Below are positions 34,336-44,113 of a stretch of 64,000 nt of DNA, piece by piece (within the stretch, counting starts at the first letter, position 1; each line of letters starts with the position of its first letter). Below the pieces are notes generated by a model that was given only the letters and a program-made list of their open reading frames with translations, did not search any database and had not been told where the DNA came from. Source of the stretch: Spirochaetales bacterium (lineage in GTDB: Bacteria > Spirochaetota > Spirochaetia > UBA9216); NCBI GenBank assembly GCA_016342585.1, contig JAEINK010000008.1, positions 44,905-108,904 of the forward strand, in the 5' to 3' direction. Made by a program: the position numbers and the translations under genes.

Positions 34336-34437
34336 AACAACTCCTTACAGCAAGGTCAAATGAGCAACAACAGCCATATACAGAATAAAATAAAGTAAGA
34401 AAATAAGTTGTTTCGAACCTTCCGACAGTTGAATATC

Positions 34438-34471
34438 GGCAGCATCCTTTTTAATAAAAATGAATGCTGCC
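34438..34471 (-). other. Intercistronic stem-loop after the binding-protein gene
   Basis: GGCAGCAT and its exact complement ATGCTGCC enclose an inner TTTTT/AAAAA pairing. It lies 35 bases after the binding-protein stop and about 100 bases before the DUF2291 gene. Such hairpins protect binding-protein mRNA in other ABC operons and partly terminate transcription. Confidence 0.55.
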
Positions 34472-34505
34472 ACAATATTACAAGTATAGCTATGGTTGCT
34501 CGTTC

Positions 34506-35512
<1,007 letters not shown>

Positions 35513-35574
35513 CGTTTATTTTTTCTTTTTAGCTCACTATGCACGTTTTTGTTTTTGTTTACTTTCGTTTTTAA

Positions 35575-35603
35575 TTGACTCAAAAATATTTCTATGTTAA
35601 AGT
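35575..35603 (+). promoter_or_regulatory. Promoter of the split transketolase-FGGY kinase-DeoR operon
   Basis: TTGACT (35575-35580), 17-bp spacer and TAAAGT (35598-35603), about 46 bases before the start at 35649. CGTTT-type direct repeats (near 35483, 35513, 35544 and 35566) lie in and between the two divergent promoters, a pattern expected of DeoR-family binding. Confidence 0.6.
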
Positions 35604-35648
35604 TCAGACAAAGGGTAAAACCGTAAAACAAACAAAATGGTGGTAGAA

Positions 35649-36476
35649 ATGAATAATCCATTCAACCTTTCATATGAAGAAATAGAAGAAAAAGCAAAAT
35701 CAATAAGGAAAAACATTATACAAATGAATTCTCATGCCGGAGCAGGACATACAGGTGCCGACCTCTCTGAATCAGATATTCTGGCTACATTATATTTTAA
35801 AATTTTAAAATTTGATCCTTCCAATTTGAAAAATACTGAACGGGACAGATTCTTCCTTAGTAAAGGTCATGGAGCAGGTGGTTACTATTGCACTTTGGCG
35901 GAAGCAGGTATTATAGATAAATCACTACTCAAAGAATACCTCAAAAAAAATTCTCCGCTTCCCGGCCATCCTGTCAGACAAAAAACACCAGGAGTAGAAT
36001 TCAACACCGGTGCATTGGGACATGGGTTTCCAGTTTCGGTTGGATCCGCCTTAGCTGCAAAAAAGACAGATAGAGAATATACAACCTATGTTCTTCTGGG
36101 AGACGGGGAACTAGAAGAGGGATCAAACTGGGAAGCCGCAATGAGTGCAGCTCATTTTAAACTTGATAATCTTATAGCAATAGTAGACAGAAATACACTA
36201 CAGCTAGCTGATAGGACAGAAAAAATAATGGCTCTTGAACCTCTGGCGGATAAATTCAAGGCATTCGGGTTTCATGTAATCGAAGCAGATGGAAACAATC
36301 CACAGGAAATAGACTCTGCGATAAGTACAAGTATGAAAATAAAAAACAAACCCCACATTATTATTGCTAACACTATTAAAGGAAAAGGAGTCTCTTTTAT
36401 TGAAGATCAACCGGCCTGGCACCATAAGATACCGGTGGGTGATGAAATCATCAGCGCAATAAAGGAACTGGAATAG
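35649..36476 (+). CDS. Split transketolase, N-terminal subunit (second pair)
   Basis: A 275-residue transketolase N-domain: AGAGHTGADLSESDI, DRFFLSKGHGAGG, LPGHPVRQKTPGVEFNTGALGHGFPV, thiamine-diphosphate motif GDGELEEGSNWEAA with IVDRNTLQLADRT. The start at 35649 is chosen because GGTGG stands before it; a further ATG at 35637 has none. It differs from the first pair in usual substrate-region residues (AGAGHTGA versus AQSGHIGG), suggesting another donor. Split transketolases with an FGGY kinase partner are known from the apulose-4-phosphate route of D-apiose catabolism (AptA/AptB with an apulose kinase); assignment here is inference. Confidence 0.93.
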   Translation: MNNPFNLSYEEIEEKAKSIRKNIIQMNSHAGAGHTGADLSESDILATLYFKILKFDPSNLKNTERDRFFLSKGHGAGGYYCTLAEAGIIDKSLLKEYLKKNSPLPGHPVRQKTPGVEFNTGALGHGFPVSVGSALAAKKTDREYTTYVLLGDGELEEGSNWEAAMSAAHFKLDNLIAIVDRNTLQLADRTEKIMALEPLADKFKAFGFHVIEADGNNPQEIDSAISTSMKIKNKPHIIIANTIKGKGVSFIEDQPAWHHKIPVGDEIISAIKELE

Positions 36477-36478
36477 AT

Positions 36479-37420
36479 ATGAAAGAAGATATAAGAGACA
36501 GTTTTGTTCAAGAACTAATCAAACTAAAGAAACAGAATGATAATATCGCAGTACTTGTAAGTGATTCCACCTCTACCTGCAGGATAAAACCTTTTATGGA
36601 ACTATTCCCGGATGGAGTCATAAATGTAGGAATAGCCGAACAGAATATGGTTGGAATAGCTGCAGGAATGGCACTTGGCGGCATGATTCCCATAACCGCC
36701 AATGCAACCCCGTTTCTGATGGGCAGATCAAACGAGCAGGTAAAAACAGACATATGTTATTCAAATACAAATGTTAAACTTGTAGGCCTTAATCCGGGAT
36801 TTGCCTATGGCAGCCTGGGTCCAACCCATCACTGTATAGATGATATTTCAACAACCAGGTCATTCGGAAATATACATATTTTCTGCCCATGTGATCCAAA
36901 AGAAACAAGACAGATTATCAGTCATGCCGTAAATATGGAGGGACCGGTTTATATCCGGTTGGATAGTTACAAGGCCGAAAATATTCATTCCTCGGACTAC
37001 AAGTTTTCTCCAGGGGAACCTGTTGTAATCAAAGAGGGAAAAGACATAACAATCATTGCATTGGGCACAATAATACATGAGGTTATTGCAGCAGCGCAGA
37101 CACTGTCCAAAGAAGGTATTGATGCAGAAATTTTTAGCTTGCCGTCAATAACTCCCTTAAAAAGAGAGAAAATTATCAAATCCCTGAGTAAAACTAAAAC
37201 TGTTTTAACTGTGGAAGAACATAGCGTAAATGGAGGAGTTGGATCGATCACAGGAGATATTATTCTTGAGGAACAATTAAACTGTAAATTATTAAAATCC
37301 GGTGTACCTGCAGGAACATTCGCACCCGCCTCCCCCAGAAAAGATATTCAGGAAGAGTATCAACTCGATAAAAATGGTATAATAAGTAATTGTCGAAAAA
37401 TTCTTAACAGGAAAGCATAA
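36479..37420 (+). CDS. Split transketolase, C-terminal subunit (second pair)
   Basis: A 313-residue partner of the preceding gene: VLVSDSTSTCRIKPF, INVGIAEQNMVGIAAGMALGGM with the catalytic Glu, LVGLNPGFAYGSLGPTHHCIDDI, CPCDPKETRQII, and the C-domain KDITIIALGTIIHEVIAAAQ and EEHSVNGGVGSI. Two bases separate it from the N-subunit gene, and its stop overlaps the kinase start (TAATG), so all three are coupled. Confidence 0.93.
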   Translation: MKEDIRDSFVQELIKLKKQNDNIAVLVSDSTSTCRIKPFMELFPDGVINVGIAEQNMVGIAAGMALGGMIPITANATPFLMGRSNEQVKTDICYSNTNVKLVGLNPGFAYGSLGPTHHCIDDISTTRSFGNIHIFCPCDPKETRQIISHAVNMEGPVYIRLDSYKAENIHSSDYKFSPGEPVVIKEGKDITIIALGTIIHEVIAAAQTLSKEGIDAEIFSLPSITPLKREKIIKSLSKTKTVLTVEEHSVNGGVGSITGDIILEEQLNCKLLKSGVPAGTFAPASPRKDIQEEYQLDKNGIISNCRKILNRKA

Positions 37421-38910
37421 TGCCTAAGAAAAGTTTAATATTATCAATTGATCAGGGAACTAGCGGCTCAAAGGCTGTAATTTTCGATACCTCTTCCAAT
37501 ATTATAAGTATCGGACGAGCTTCGCTCCAATCAAGCTATCCAAGAGAGGGGTGGGTTGAACAAAATCCGGAAGAAATATTCAAAAGTGTACTAACAGCTG
37601 TAAGAACAGCAATTGATGACCTCACCCGAAAAAACCATTCAATAACTGAAATAATAAGTTCAGGAATTTCAAACCAAAGAGAAACCTTTCTGTTATGGGA
37701 TTCCGCGGGTACTCCGCTTACTCCTGCGATTGTATGGCAATGTAAAAGATCAATACCAATATGTGAAGATATTATTGAGAAAAAAGATGATTCCTGGCTG
37801 AGAAGTAGAACGGGGCTTTTTATCGATCCTTATTTCTCGGGAACAAAATTACTATGGCTTTATCACAATAATCCTGATATAAGAGAAAAAATAGACTCGG
37901 GTAAAGCCTATTTCGGAACCATTGATACATGGCTGGTATTTCGTTTGACGGAAGGAAAATCATTTAAAACAGATTATACAAATGCGTCCAGAACTCTACT
38001 TTTTAATCTGAAAGAATTAAAATGGGATACTGAAATTCTTAAAAAGTACAATTTCGATAAACTTAATTTAGCTGACGCACAGCCTTCGGGTTCCCATTTC
38101 GGAGAGAGCAGCTTTGGCGGTATTTTCAAAAACCCACTTCCAATTACAGGAGTTATAGGCGATTCGCATGCTGCAGCATTTGGGGAAAGGTGTTTTGACA
38201 AAGGGACTGCAAAAGCAACAATGGGAACAGGCTGCTCTGTACTTCTTAATACAGGAGAGATGGTAGCTCCTGAAAAGACTTCAATGGTCTCGACTATCTG
38301 CTGGAGTACTGAAAATACGGTATCCTATGCTCTTGAAGGAATAATTGTCAGTTGCGGGGCAACGCTTACATGGCTTCGATCTCAACTTGGCCTGTTCAAT
38401 AATGAAAAACAAGCCAATGATATGGCAGATAGTATTAAAAACAACGGCTCCGTATTTCTTATTCCTGCCTTCAGCGGTCTGGGAGCTCCATGGTGGAAAA
38501 TGAATCAGAAGGCAGAGATCCGAGGATTAACTTTTAATACTGATAAACGGCATATAGTAAGGGCTGGCTTGGAATCCATAGCTTATCAGATAACAGACGT
38601 TATTAAGGCAATGGAGAATCATAGCGGAACAACATTAAAATCAGTCCAGATAGATGGTGGTGTATCTGCAAGTTCATTTATCACAGGGCTTATAGCCTTA
38701 TTAAACACTGAAACGGATATTATTCGGTGTGAGCTAAAGGAAGCCTCAGCCTTAGGTGCTGCATTATTGTCAGGACTGACCTTCGGAGCCTTCAATACTA
38801 TTGAAGATTTGAGAAGACTGCAATATAATGATTATAAAATCAAATCTACCATGGACACTGGTATTTCAGATAATTACCAACAGTGGACAAAAATACTTCA
38901 GGGGCTTTAA
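37420..38910 (+). CDS. FGGY-family carbohydrate kinase (pentulose/glycerol kinase-like)
   Basis: A 496-residue ATP-dependent kinase with the FGGY plan: N-terminal phosphate loop LSIDQGTSGSKAVIFD, GWVEQNPEEIF, ISSGISNQRETFLLWD, IVWQCKRS, then catalytic-Asp region GVIGDSHAAAFGERCF, MGTGCSVLLNTG, and the C-terminal IDGGVSASSFITGL and ELKEASALGAALLSG. The early part looks like glycerol kinase, but the sugar-contacting residues (GDSHAA instead of GDQQAA) differ, so a ketopentose or branched ketose is more likely than glycerol. Cotranscription with split transketolase suggests the product ketose phosphate is the transketolase donor. Substrate inferred, not shown. Confidence 0.87.
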   Translation: MPKKSLILSIDQGTSGSKAVIFDTSSNIISIGRASLQSSYPREGWVEQNPEEIFKSVLTAVRTAIDDLTRKNHSITEIISSGISNQRETFLLWDSAGTPLTPAIVWQCKRSIPICEDIIEKKDDSWLRSRTGLFIDPYFSGTKLLWLYHNNPDIREKIDSGKAYFGTIDTWLVFRLTEGKSFKTDYTNASRTLLFNLKELKWDTEILKKYNFDKLNLADAQPSGSHFGESSFGGIFKNPLPITGVIGDSHAAAFGERCFDKGTAKATMGTGCSVLLNTGEMVAPEKTSMVSTICWSTENTVSYALEGIIVSCGATLTWLRSQLGLFNNEKQANDMADSIKNNGSVFLIPAFSGLGAPWWKMNQKAEIRGLTFNTDKRHIVRAGLESIAYQITDVIKAMENHSGTTLKSVQIDGGVSASSFITGLIALLNTETDIIRCELKEASALGAALLSGLTFGAFNTIEDLRRLQYNDYKIKSTMDTGISDNYQQWTKILQGL

Positions 38911-38912
38911 AA

Positions 38913-39680
38913 ATGCTGGCAGAACAGCGGAGAGAAAAAATAGTTGAGCTAGTTAGGGAGAATGGAAACGTAAGGGTAAGTTATATAAGCAAACTGTTTA
39001 ACATATCCGAACCTACTGCAAGACAGGACCTCATCAAAATAGAAACGGAAACCGCTGGAGAAATTGCAAGAGATCATGGAGGGGCCTACCTCAAAAATAC
39101 CTCGGACAGGATTAAAACTCTCTCTCTTGAACACACAGAAAACATGGATCTGAAACAGAAAATTGGAGCAAAAGCGGCTAGTTTTATAAAAAATCACAGC
39201 TCTATAACGTTGGACTCAGGAACTACAGTGACCGAAATGGCCAAATGTATGACGGAGATGAGGGACCTTAGAATAATCACCAACAGTTTGAACATCGCAC
39301 TCACCCTTGGAGCTAACCCGAACCTGGAAATCCACATGACAGGCGGAGAATTCAAATCACCCACCCTTTCACTGACTGGAGACAAAGCAGCAATTTTCTT
39401 TGAGAACATGCATGTTGATCAATTATTTCTTGCGGCTGCGGGTGTCACAATTGGAAAAGGTCTCACTTATCCCGGATTCAGCGATCTGCCGGTCAAGCAG
39501 GCTATGATAGATTCTGCAGAAGAAGTTTATTTACTTGTAGATTCAACAAAAATCAATCACCCTTCTTTTGCGGCCTTAAACGTATTAAACAGTATCAATT
39601 ATATGATCACAGATTCCGGCATTTCAGAATCTGACCGAAAGGCTTTCGAAGAAATCGGAATTAAGATAATTATTGCCTGA
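38913..39680 (+). CDS. DeoR-family transcriptional regulator
   Basis: A 255-residue protein with winged helix (EQRREKIVELVRENGNVRVSY, LFNISEPTARQDLIKIE, RDHGGAYL) and DeoR sensor domain (ITLDSGTTVTEMAKCM, LRIITNSLNIAL, MTGGEFKSPTLSLTG, LFLAAAGVTIGKGLTYP, VYLLVDSTKIN). The start at 38913 removes an upstream non-conserved run and follows AGGGGC. It is the last gene of the kinase operon, and its 3' end overlaps the convergent IclR gene by 11 bases. It probably controls both divergent operons at 35.5 kb and senses a phosphorylated sugar. Confidence 0.88.
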   Translation: MLAEQRREKIVELVRENGNVRVSYISKLFNISEPTARQDLIKIETETAGEIARDHGGAYLKNTSDRIKTLSLEHTENMDLKQKIGAKAASFIKNHSSITLDSGTTVTEMAKCMTEMRDLRIITNSLNIALTLGANPNLEIHMTGGEFKSPTLSLTGDKAAIFFENMHVDQLFLAAAGVTIGKGLTYPGFSDLPVKQAMIDSAEEVYLLVDSTKINHPSFAALNVLNSINYMITDSGISESDRKAFEEIGIKIIIA

Positions 39681-40431
39681 GTTCAACGAAACCAAGCCTT
39701 TCGGAAATCTTCAAGGCAGTCTCAACGACCCGGGGAGCAATCTTATCATACTCGCGTAAATTAAACTCCATATTCCAGGCTGTACTTATTGCGGCTATTA
39801 TCATCCCGCGATAATCATAAATGGGGGCAGCCATACACTGAACACCCCTTTCATTCTCCTGGTCATCCTTGGTCCATCCATGAAGGCGGGATGCTCGGAT
39901 ATCATCGATCAATTCATCCACATTCCCGATTGTTCGGCTAGTCCTTTTTTTAAACTCTACATCTTTAAGGAGTCCCCTGATAACTTCATCACTCTTATCA
40001 AGAAGAAGGGATTTTCCCAGGGATGTGCAGTAGAGAGGGGCCCTTCTTCCGATAATGGAATAACGACGCAGACCGGTGGCCTGTTCATACTTATCAATAT
40101 AAACGACCTCATTATCCTGTAGTACCGATAGAAAAACAGTCTGATTGAGAAGGTTTGACAGCGCGTGTAGATAGGATTCCGACTCTGTCTTTAACTCTAT
40201 TCCATTAAGATAGCTGCTTGTTAAATGAACAAATCTCAGACCAAGCCTGTAAAGACCGGCAGTACTCCCCTGCTCCACATATCCTCTATCTTTAAGCGAG
40301 GATAGAAGCCGGTGAACAGTACTTTTGTGTAGATCAAGAACCTCACCTATCTCGGTAAGGTTCATTCCTGACTGGTTTTTTGCAAGAAGTTCGAGGATAT
40401 CAAATGTTCGATCGATGGATTGTACTGCCAT
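39670..40431 (-). CDS. IclR-family regulator, KdgR-like, beside the KDG genes
   Basis: A 253-residue protein beginning MAVQSIDRTFDILELLAKN, the standard IclR start: helix-turn-helix LTEIGEVLDLHKSTVHRLLSSL and GYVEQG, then the effector domain (VVYIDKYEQATGLRRYSIIGRRAPLYCTSLGKSLL, GVQCMAAPIYDYRGMIIAAIS). The start at 40431 is chosen over 40491 because the canonical IclR N-terminus begins there and a perfect TATAAT ends eight bases earlier; no Shine-Dalgarno is present. It is divergent from eda-kdgK. KdgR of enterobacteria, also IclR family, is released by 2-keto-3-deoxygluconate; the same ligand is plausible here. Confidence 0.87.
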   Translation of the reverse strand: MAVQSIDRTFDILELLAKNQSGMNLTEIGEVLDLHKSTVHRLLSSLKDRGYVEQGSTAGLYRLGLRFVHLTSSYLNGIELKTESESYLHALSNLLNQTVFLSVLQDNEVVYIDKYEQATGLRRYSIIGRRAPLYCTSLGKSLLLDKSDEVIRGLLKDVEFKKRTSRTIGNVDELIDDIRASRLHGWTKDDQENERGVQCMAAPIYDYRGMIIAAISTAWNMEFNLREYDKIAPRVVETALKISERLGFVELRQ

Positions 40432-40438
40432 ATCCATG

Positions 40439-40467
40439 ATTATAAGCAAAATTATGGGAGAAGACAA
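40439..40467 (-). promoter_or_regulatory. Promoter of the IclR gene, leaderless type
   Basis: On the minus strand TTGTCT (40467-40462), 17-bp spacer and a perfect TATAAT (40444-40439). Seven bases later comes the ATG at 40431, so the transcript should begin at or next to the start codon. Confidence 0.65.
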
Positions 40468-40484
40468 TCGTAAAACATCCTCCA

Positions 40485-40501
40485 GTTTCATTATATGAAA
40501 C
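40485..40501. promoter_or_regulatory. Palindrome between the IclR gene and eda, probable operator
   Basis: GTTTCAT-TAT-ATGAAAC has perfect 7-bp arms and lies between the two divergent promoters. IclR-family proteins bind palindromes of about this size; no other candidate in this gap is as symmetric. Confidence 0.55.
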
Positions 40502-40528
40502 CGATTATCATTTTACAAAACCTATTTA

Positions 40529-40557
40529 TTGACACCAGCCTATGGGGAGCTTAAAAT
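40529..40557 (+). promoter_or_regulatory. Promoter of eda-kdgK
   Basis: Perfect TTGACA (40529-40534), 17-bp spacer and TAAAAT (40552-40557), about 57 bases before the eda start. Confidence 0.75.
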
Positions 40558-40613
40558 AAATCATAATTTTAACAGAAACACGAACTTGATACCAAATTGG
40601 AAGGAAGGAAAAT

Positions 40614-41291
40614 ATGCCAAGATTCAGCAGACTTGATGCTTTAAACAGCACAATAGAGACGGGGATTGTTCCCCTCTTTTACAATGGAGACATTGAAACA
40701 TCTAAGAAAATACTTGCAGCATGTGCCGAAGGCGGTGCCCGGGCAGTCGAATTTACAAACAGAGGTGATAGAGCCCTGGCAATATTCACTGTGCTTGAAA
40801 TTTTCGCATCAAAGGAGTACCCGCAGCTCATAATGGGAGCAGGATCGGTTGCCAATGGAGCGACAGCTGCCATGTATATTCAGGAAGGAGCCAACTTTAT
40901 CGTAGCACCTTTCTTCGACGAATCCACGGCAGCTGTATGTAACGGCTCAAAAATTCCCTACATGCCCGGATGCGGCTCTCTTACTGAAATTCACAAAGCG
41001 GAACTCTCAGGTGTAGAAATTTGCAAGGTTTTCCCCGGATCCCAGGTTGGAGGCCCCGGTTTTATAAAAGGAGCCAAAGCACCCTGCCCCAGATCAAACC
41101 TGATGCCCACCGGAGGAGTAGCACCTACCGAAGAGAACCTTAGAAACTGGTTTGAGGCCGGAGTATGTTGTGTAGGACTTGGCTCACAACTTATTCCCGG
41201 AAATATCGGAGAGACAGGTGATTACAAATCTATCACCGAGAAACTTAAGTTTTCGATAGACTTTGTCAAACAGGTAAGAAGCGGAAAATAA
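40614..41291 (+). CDS. eda: 2-keto-3-deoxy-6-phosphogluconate aldolase (KDPG/KHG aldolase family)
   Basis: A 225-residue class I aldolase that splits KDPG to pyruvate and glyceraldehyde 3-phosphate. Landmarks: GIVPLFYNGDIE, the general acid region AVEFTNRGDRA, LIMGAGSVAN, FIVAPFFDE, Schiff-base lysine in EICKVFPGSQVGG, and LMPTGGVAPTEENLRNW. It runs slightly longer than E. coli Eda and has FPGSQVGG in place of the usual FPAE stretch. The Shine-Dalgarno GGAAGGA stands before the ATG. The next gene is the KDG kinase, 11 bases downstream, so the pair completes breakdown of KDG derived from hexuronates or pectin/alginate. Confidence 0.92.
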   Translation: MPRFSRLDALNSTIETGIVPLFYNGDIETSKKILAACAEGGARAVEFTNRGDRALAIFTVLEIFASKEYPQLIMGAGSVANGATAAMYIQEGANFIVAPFFDESTAAVCNGSKIPYMPGCGSLTEIHKAELSGVEICKVFPGSQVGGPGFIKGAKAPCPRSNLMPTGGVAPTEENLRNWFEAGVCCVGLGSQLIPGNIGETGDYKSITEKLKFSIDFVKQVRSGK

Positions 41292-41302
41292 GGAGCTAAT
41301 AT

Positions 41303-42403
41303 ATGGATGATATTAAGATAAAGAAAGCCAAAGATTGCAAATGGGACGGGCTGGCGTTGGGAGAGATCATGCTCAGACTGGATCCCGGCGAGGGAAGACT
41401 CAAAACCACCCGCTCTTTAAAAGTATGGGAAGGCGGCGGAGAGTACAATGTAATCCGCGGCTTAAGACGATGCTTCGGCCAGAGAACCGCTGTGGTTACC
41501 GGAATACCGGACAATGAAATCGGCCTGCTTCTTGAGGATTGCATCCTCCAGGGCGGAGTCGATACCTCCCATATAAAGTGGTTCCCCTATGATGGAATGG
41601 GCAGGGAGCACAGACAGGGGCTCAATTTTGTGGAGAGGGGATTTGGTGTCCGCGGAGCCAAGGGTGTCTCCGACCGTGCCCATACGGCGGTTTCAGCTTT
41701 AAAGCCGGGAGATATCGACTGGAAAAAGATTTTCGAAGAGGAGGGGGTCCGCTGGTTTCACACGGGGGGTATTTTTGCAGCCCTATCCGAAACAACAGCC
41801 GCCCTGACCATTGAGGCCATGAAAGCCGCCAAGGCAGCTGGAACAATCGTAAGTTACGACCTGAACTACAGACCATCTCTCTGGCAGTCCCAGGGAGGCC
41901 AGAAGGCTGCTCACAAGGTAAATCAGGCCATTGCCCCCTATGTAGATGTGATGATTGGTAATGAAGAGGACTTCACGGCGGCCCTTGGATTCCAGGTTGA
42001 AGGAATGGATGAAAATATTCAGAATCTCTCCACGGAGAAGTACAGGATGATGATGGAGCAGGTTGTAAAGGCCTACCCTAACTTCAAGGCTGTCGCCACA
42101 ACCTTGCGGGATGTTCACACGGCTACCTTGAATGACTGGTCCGCTCTCCTCTATTACAAAGATAACTTCTACCAGTCGGTAGGCTGGAAAAAGCTGGAGA
42201 TCATGGACAGGGTCGGAGGAGGCGACTCCTTCGCTTCGGGGCTGGTATACGGCTTCCTTGATGGCAAAACGCCCCAGGAGTGCATTAACTTCGGAGCCGC
42301 CCACGGTGCCCTGGCCATGACAACGCCGGGAGATACATCCATGGCATCCCTGGCTGAAGTTGAAAAACTCGCAAGCGGAGGCTCCGCACGTGTAGATAGA
42401 TAG
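41303..42403 (+). CDS. kdgK: 2-keto-3-deoxygluconate kinase (PfkB family)
   Basis: A 366-residue PfkB/ribokinase-family kinase: substrate region LALGEIMLRLDPGEGR and GGGEYNVIRGLRRCFG (the GG motif), YDLNYRPSLWQ, and the catalytic anion-hole motif RVGGGDSFASGLVYGF with the base Asp. The family includes KDG kinase, which phosphorylates KDG to KDPG, the substrate of the gene before it. It is about 40-50 residues longer than E. coli KdgK. The start follows AAGGAG; the operon ends with a hairpin 10 bases after the stop. Confidence 0.9.
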   Translation: MDDIKIKKAKDCKWDGLALGEIMLRLDPGEGRLKTTRSLKVWEGGGEYNVIRGLRRCFGQRTAVVTGIPDNEIGLLLEDCILQGGVDTSHIKWFPYDGMGREHRQGLNFVERGFGVRGAKGVSDRAHTAVSALKPGDIDWKKIFEEEGVRWFHTGGIFAALSETTAALTIEAMKAAKAAGTIVSYDLNYRPSLWQSQGGQKAAHKVNQAIAPYVDVMIGNEEDFTAALGFQVEGMDENIQNLSTEKYRMMMEQVVKAYPNFKAVATTLRDVHTATLNDWSALLYYKDNFYQSVGWKKLEIMDRVGGGDSFASGLVYGFLDGKTPQECINFGAAHGALAMTTPGDTSMASLAEVEKLASGGSARVDR

Positions 42404-42412
42404 TATTAAGCA

Positions 42413-42451
42413 ACACCTTAAGTAATGGGCTCTCTTCCCTACTTAGGGTGT
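42413..42451 (+). terminator. Hairpin after kdgK
   Basis: ACACCTTAAGTA and TACTTAGGGTGT form a 12-bp stem (one G-U pair) with a 15-base loop, followed by a weak TTTAACCTTT. Probably the end of the eda-kdgK transcript. Confidence 0.6.
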
Positions 42452-42471
42452 TTAACCTTTCTGCATCGAAT

Positions 42472-42498
42472 CCAATAGACCCAATAGATCCAATAGAC
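42472..42498. repeat. Three tandem 9-bp repeats
   Basis: CCAATAGAC, CCAATAGAT, CCAATAGAC without spacing, between the kdgK terminator and the next promoter. No function is known. Confidence 0.8.
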
Positions 42499-42509
42499 GT
42501 AAATAATCC

Positions 42510-42538
42510 TTGAGATTCAGTATTTTACACACTATACT
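42510..42538 (+). promoter_or_regulatory. Promoter of the Ig-like lipoprotein gene
   Basis: TTGAGA (42510-42515), 17-bp spacer and TATACT (42533-42538), about 110 bases before the start. The leader between has no obvious structure. Confidence 0.6.
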
Positions 42539-42651
42539 ATATTTAATAGTTTTGGACGGTATACTTATACGGCCTTATAACTGAACCTCGTATTCCGGCA
42601 TCCTCCCTTTCGTTTTTACTCAAATCCAAGACAAAAAACCGGAGGTGAGTA

Positions 42652-44109
42652 ATGACTAAAAAATATCTTCAAAAATCAATTATCCTTATTATCATTATTG
42701 CTCTTATTATGAGTCTTACAAACTGTACATTGATCATGGAAGTATTGGGGATGGCGGAAAAAGAATTGCTGAGAATCAGATGTGTGGAGGATGGACCATT
42801 CACCATGGCATTGGGAACACAGGCAAGATATGAAATGGAGGCTATTATCAGCGATTCACACGGTCAGGAAGATACAAAATTTTTAGAAGACGCTGCCTGG
42901 AGCTCCAATGATGAATCAGTCTGTACAGTACATTTAAATGAGGCAGGGGATGAATGGTATGTATATGCCGAAGCGGAAGGTTCCGCCGTTATTACAGTAA
43001 CCAAGGATTCGGTCAGTGGAACAATTGCAATTACTGTTGTAGAACCGCTTGTTGGCGAATTCAGCATAAGTACAAGTGAATCAGCTACAGATTTCTATGT
43101 AGGCACACCACAGCAGCTTACGGCAACAGCGAATGGTGACGGTGGAGATATCCCCCAAAATTTCGATATTACGTCCTATATAGAATCCTGGGAATCCAGT
43201 GATGAAACAGTTGTATCCATTGATACCACCGGACTTGCAACCTTCCATGAACCAGGCACGGTTGAGATAACAGGAACTCTGCCGATATCTCTACTTTCAG
43301 ATCCCGGGGGTCAGACGTCATCGAATATTAACAATCTTACTGTTATAAGAACAATAAGTGCAAACCTTGATTATAGCGGAACTCCGGATAACCCGCCGCT
43401 GATATTTTCAGCACTGTATGATAGCACCGGTAGCCTGGCCGCCATGTTTCCCGACGGGACAAGATTCAATGGAGGAAGTCTTTCCATAGTAATGGTTTCT
43501 GTTATGGGTGATCTTTTCCATCACCCTTATTTAAACCTTGCGACCGAAGCATCCGTCACGGCAGGAGAATACAGTTTCCACGCCATAATAGATGTAAACA
43601 GCAATGGGGAAATTGATCCTGGCACAGATCTCGGAATAATCGACTCGGTCACAGCGATTCGTGATTATCCAGCATATGCCGAAAACGAGATGGACTACCT
43701 GCCTTTAGTTGCACAGACCATCTCTGTTACCGGTGCCGGAACTGTTTCAGATGGCGCAATTCTTACAGCCTACTGGCTGGCGGAAGGAAGCGGAACCGCC
43801 AGGCAGATCATATCCGATACAGCTCACCTGATATCGTCTTACCTTTTTAATAGCGGTACAAAACCGTCAGACTTTCCAAAAGGATTAAGAGATTTGAGTT
43901 TTGGTACATTTACATCCGGAAGCGTAACGACAGCAGCAGGCACATTGATTCCCGGAACCTATGATGTATGTATTACAATAGATAATGATAGCGATGGTTA
44001 TTTTACTGCCAATAAGGGAGATTATCTGTTCTACTTAAACGGAATAACCTATACCGGGGGAGACAGGAATATCAGTACCGAATTTACAGGTGAGAATCCG
44101 ATAGAATAA
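42652..44109 (+). CDS. Surface or periplasmic lipoprotein with bacterial Ig-like (Big2) domains
   Basis: A 485-residue lipoprotein: leader with lipobox LTNC (Cys25). Two Big2-like modules can be seen, about residues 40-130 (AAWSSNDESVCTVHL to GSAVITVTKDSVSGTIAITVV) and 135-230 (GTPQQLTATA to WESSDETVVSIDTTGLATFHEPGTVEITG). The C-terminal half is rich in Gly, Ser and Thr and contains two DxNSNG/DNDSDG calcium-loop-like segments (IDVNSNGEIDPG, IDNDSDGYF). No catalytic motif is visible, so an adhesive or structural outer-surface role is more likely than an enzyme. Single gene with its own promoter and terminator; strong Shine-Dalgarno GGAGGTG. Confidence 0.8.
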   Translation: MTKKYLQKSIILIIIIALIMSLTNCTLIMEVLGMAEKELLRIRCVEDGPFTMALGTQARYEMEAIISDSHGQEDTKFLEDAAWSSNDESVCTVHLNEAGDEWYVYAEAEGSAVITVTKDSVSGTIAITVVEPLVGEFSISTSESATDFYVGTPQQLTATANGDGGDIPQNFDITSYIESWESSDETVVSIDTTGLATFHEPGTVEITGTLPISLLSDPGGQTSSNINNLTVIRTISANLDYSGTPDNPPLIFSALYDSTGSLAAMFPDGTRFNGGSLSIVMVSVMGDLFHHPYLNLATEASVTAGEYSFHAIIDVNSNGEIDPGTDLGIIDSVTAIRDYPAYAENEMDYLPLVAQTISVTGAGTVSDGAILTAYWLAEGSGTARQIISDTAHLISSYLFNSGTKPSDFPKGLRDLSFGTFTSGSVTTAAGTLIPGTYDVCITIDNDSDGYFTANKGDYLFYLNGITYTGGDRNISTEFTGENPIE

Positions 44110-44113
44110 ATTA

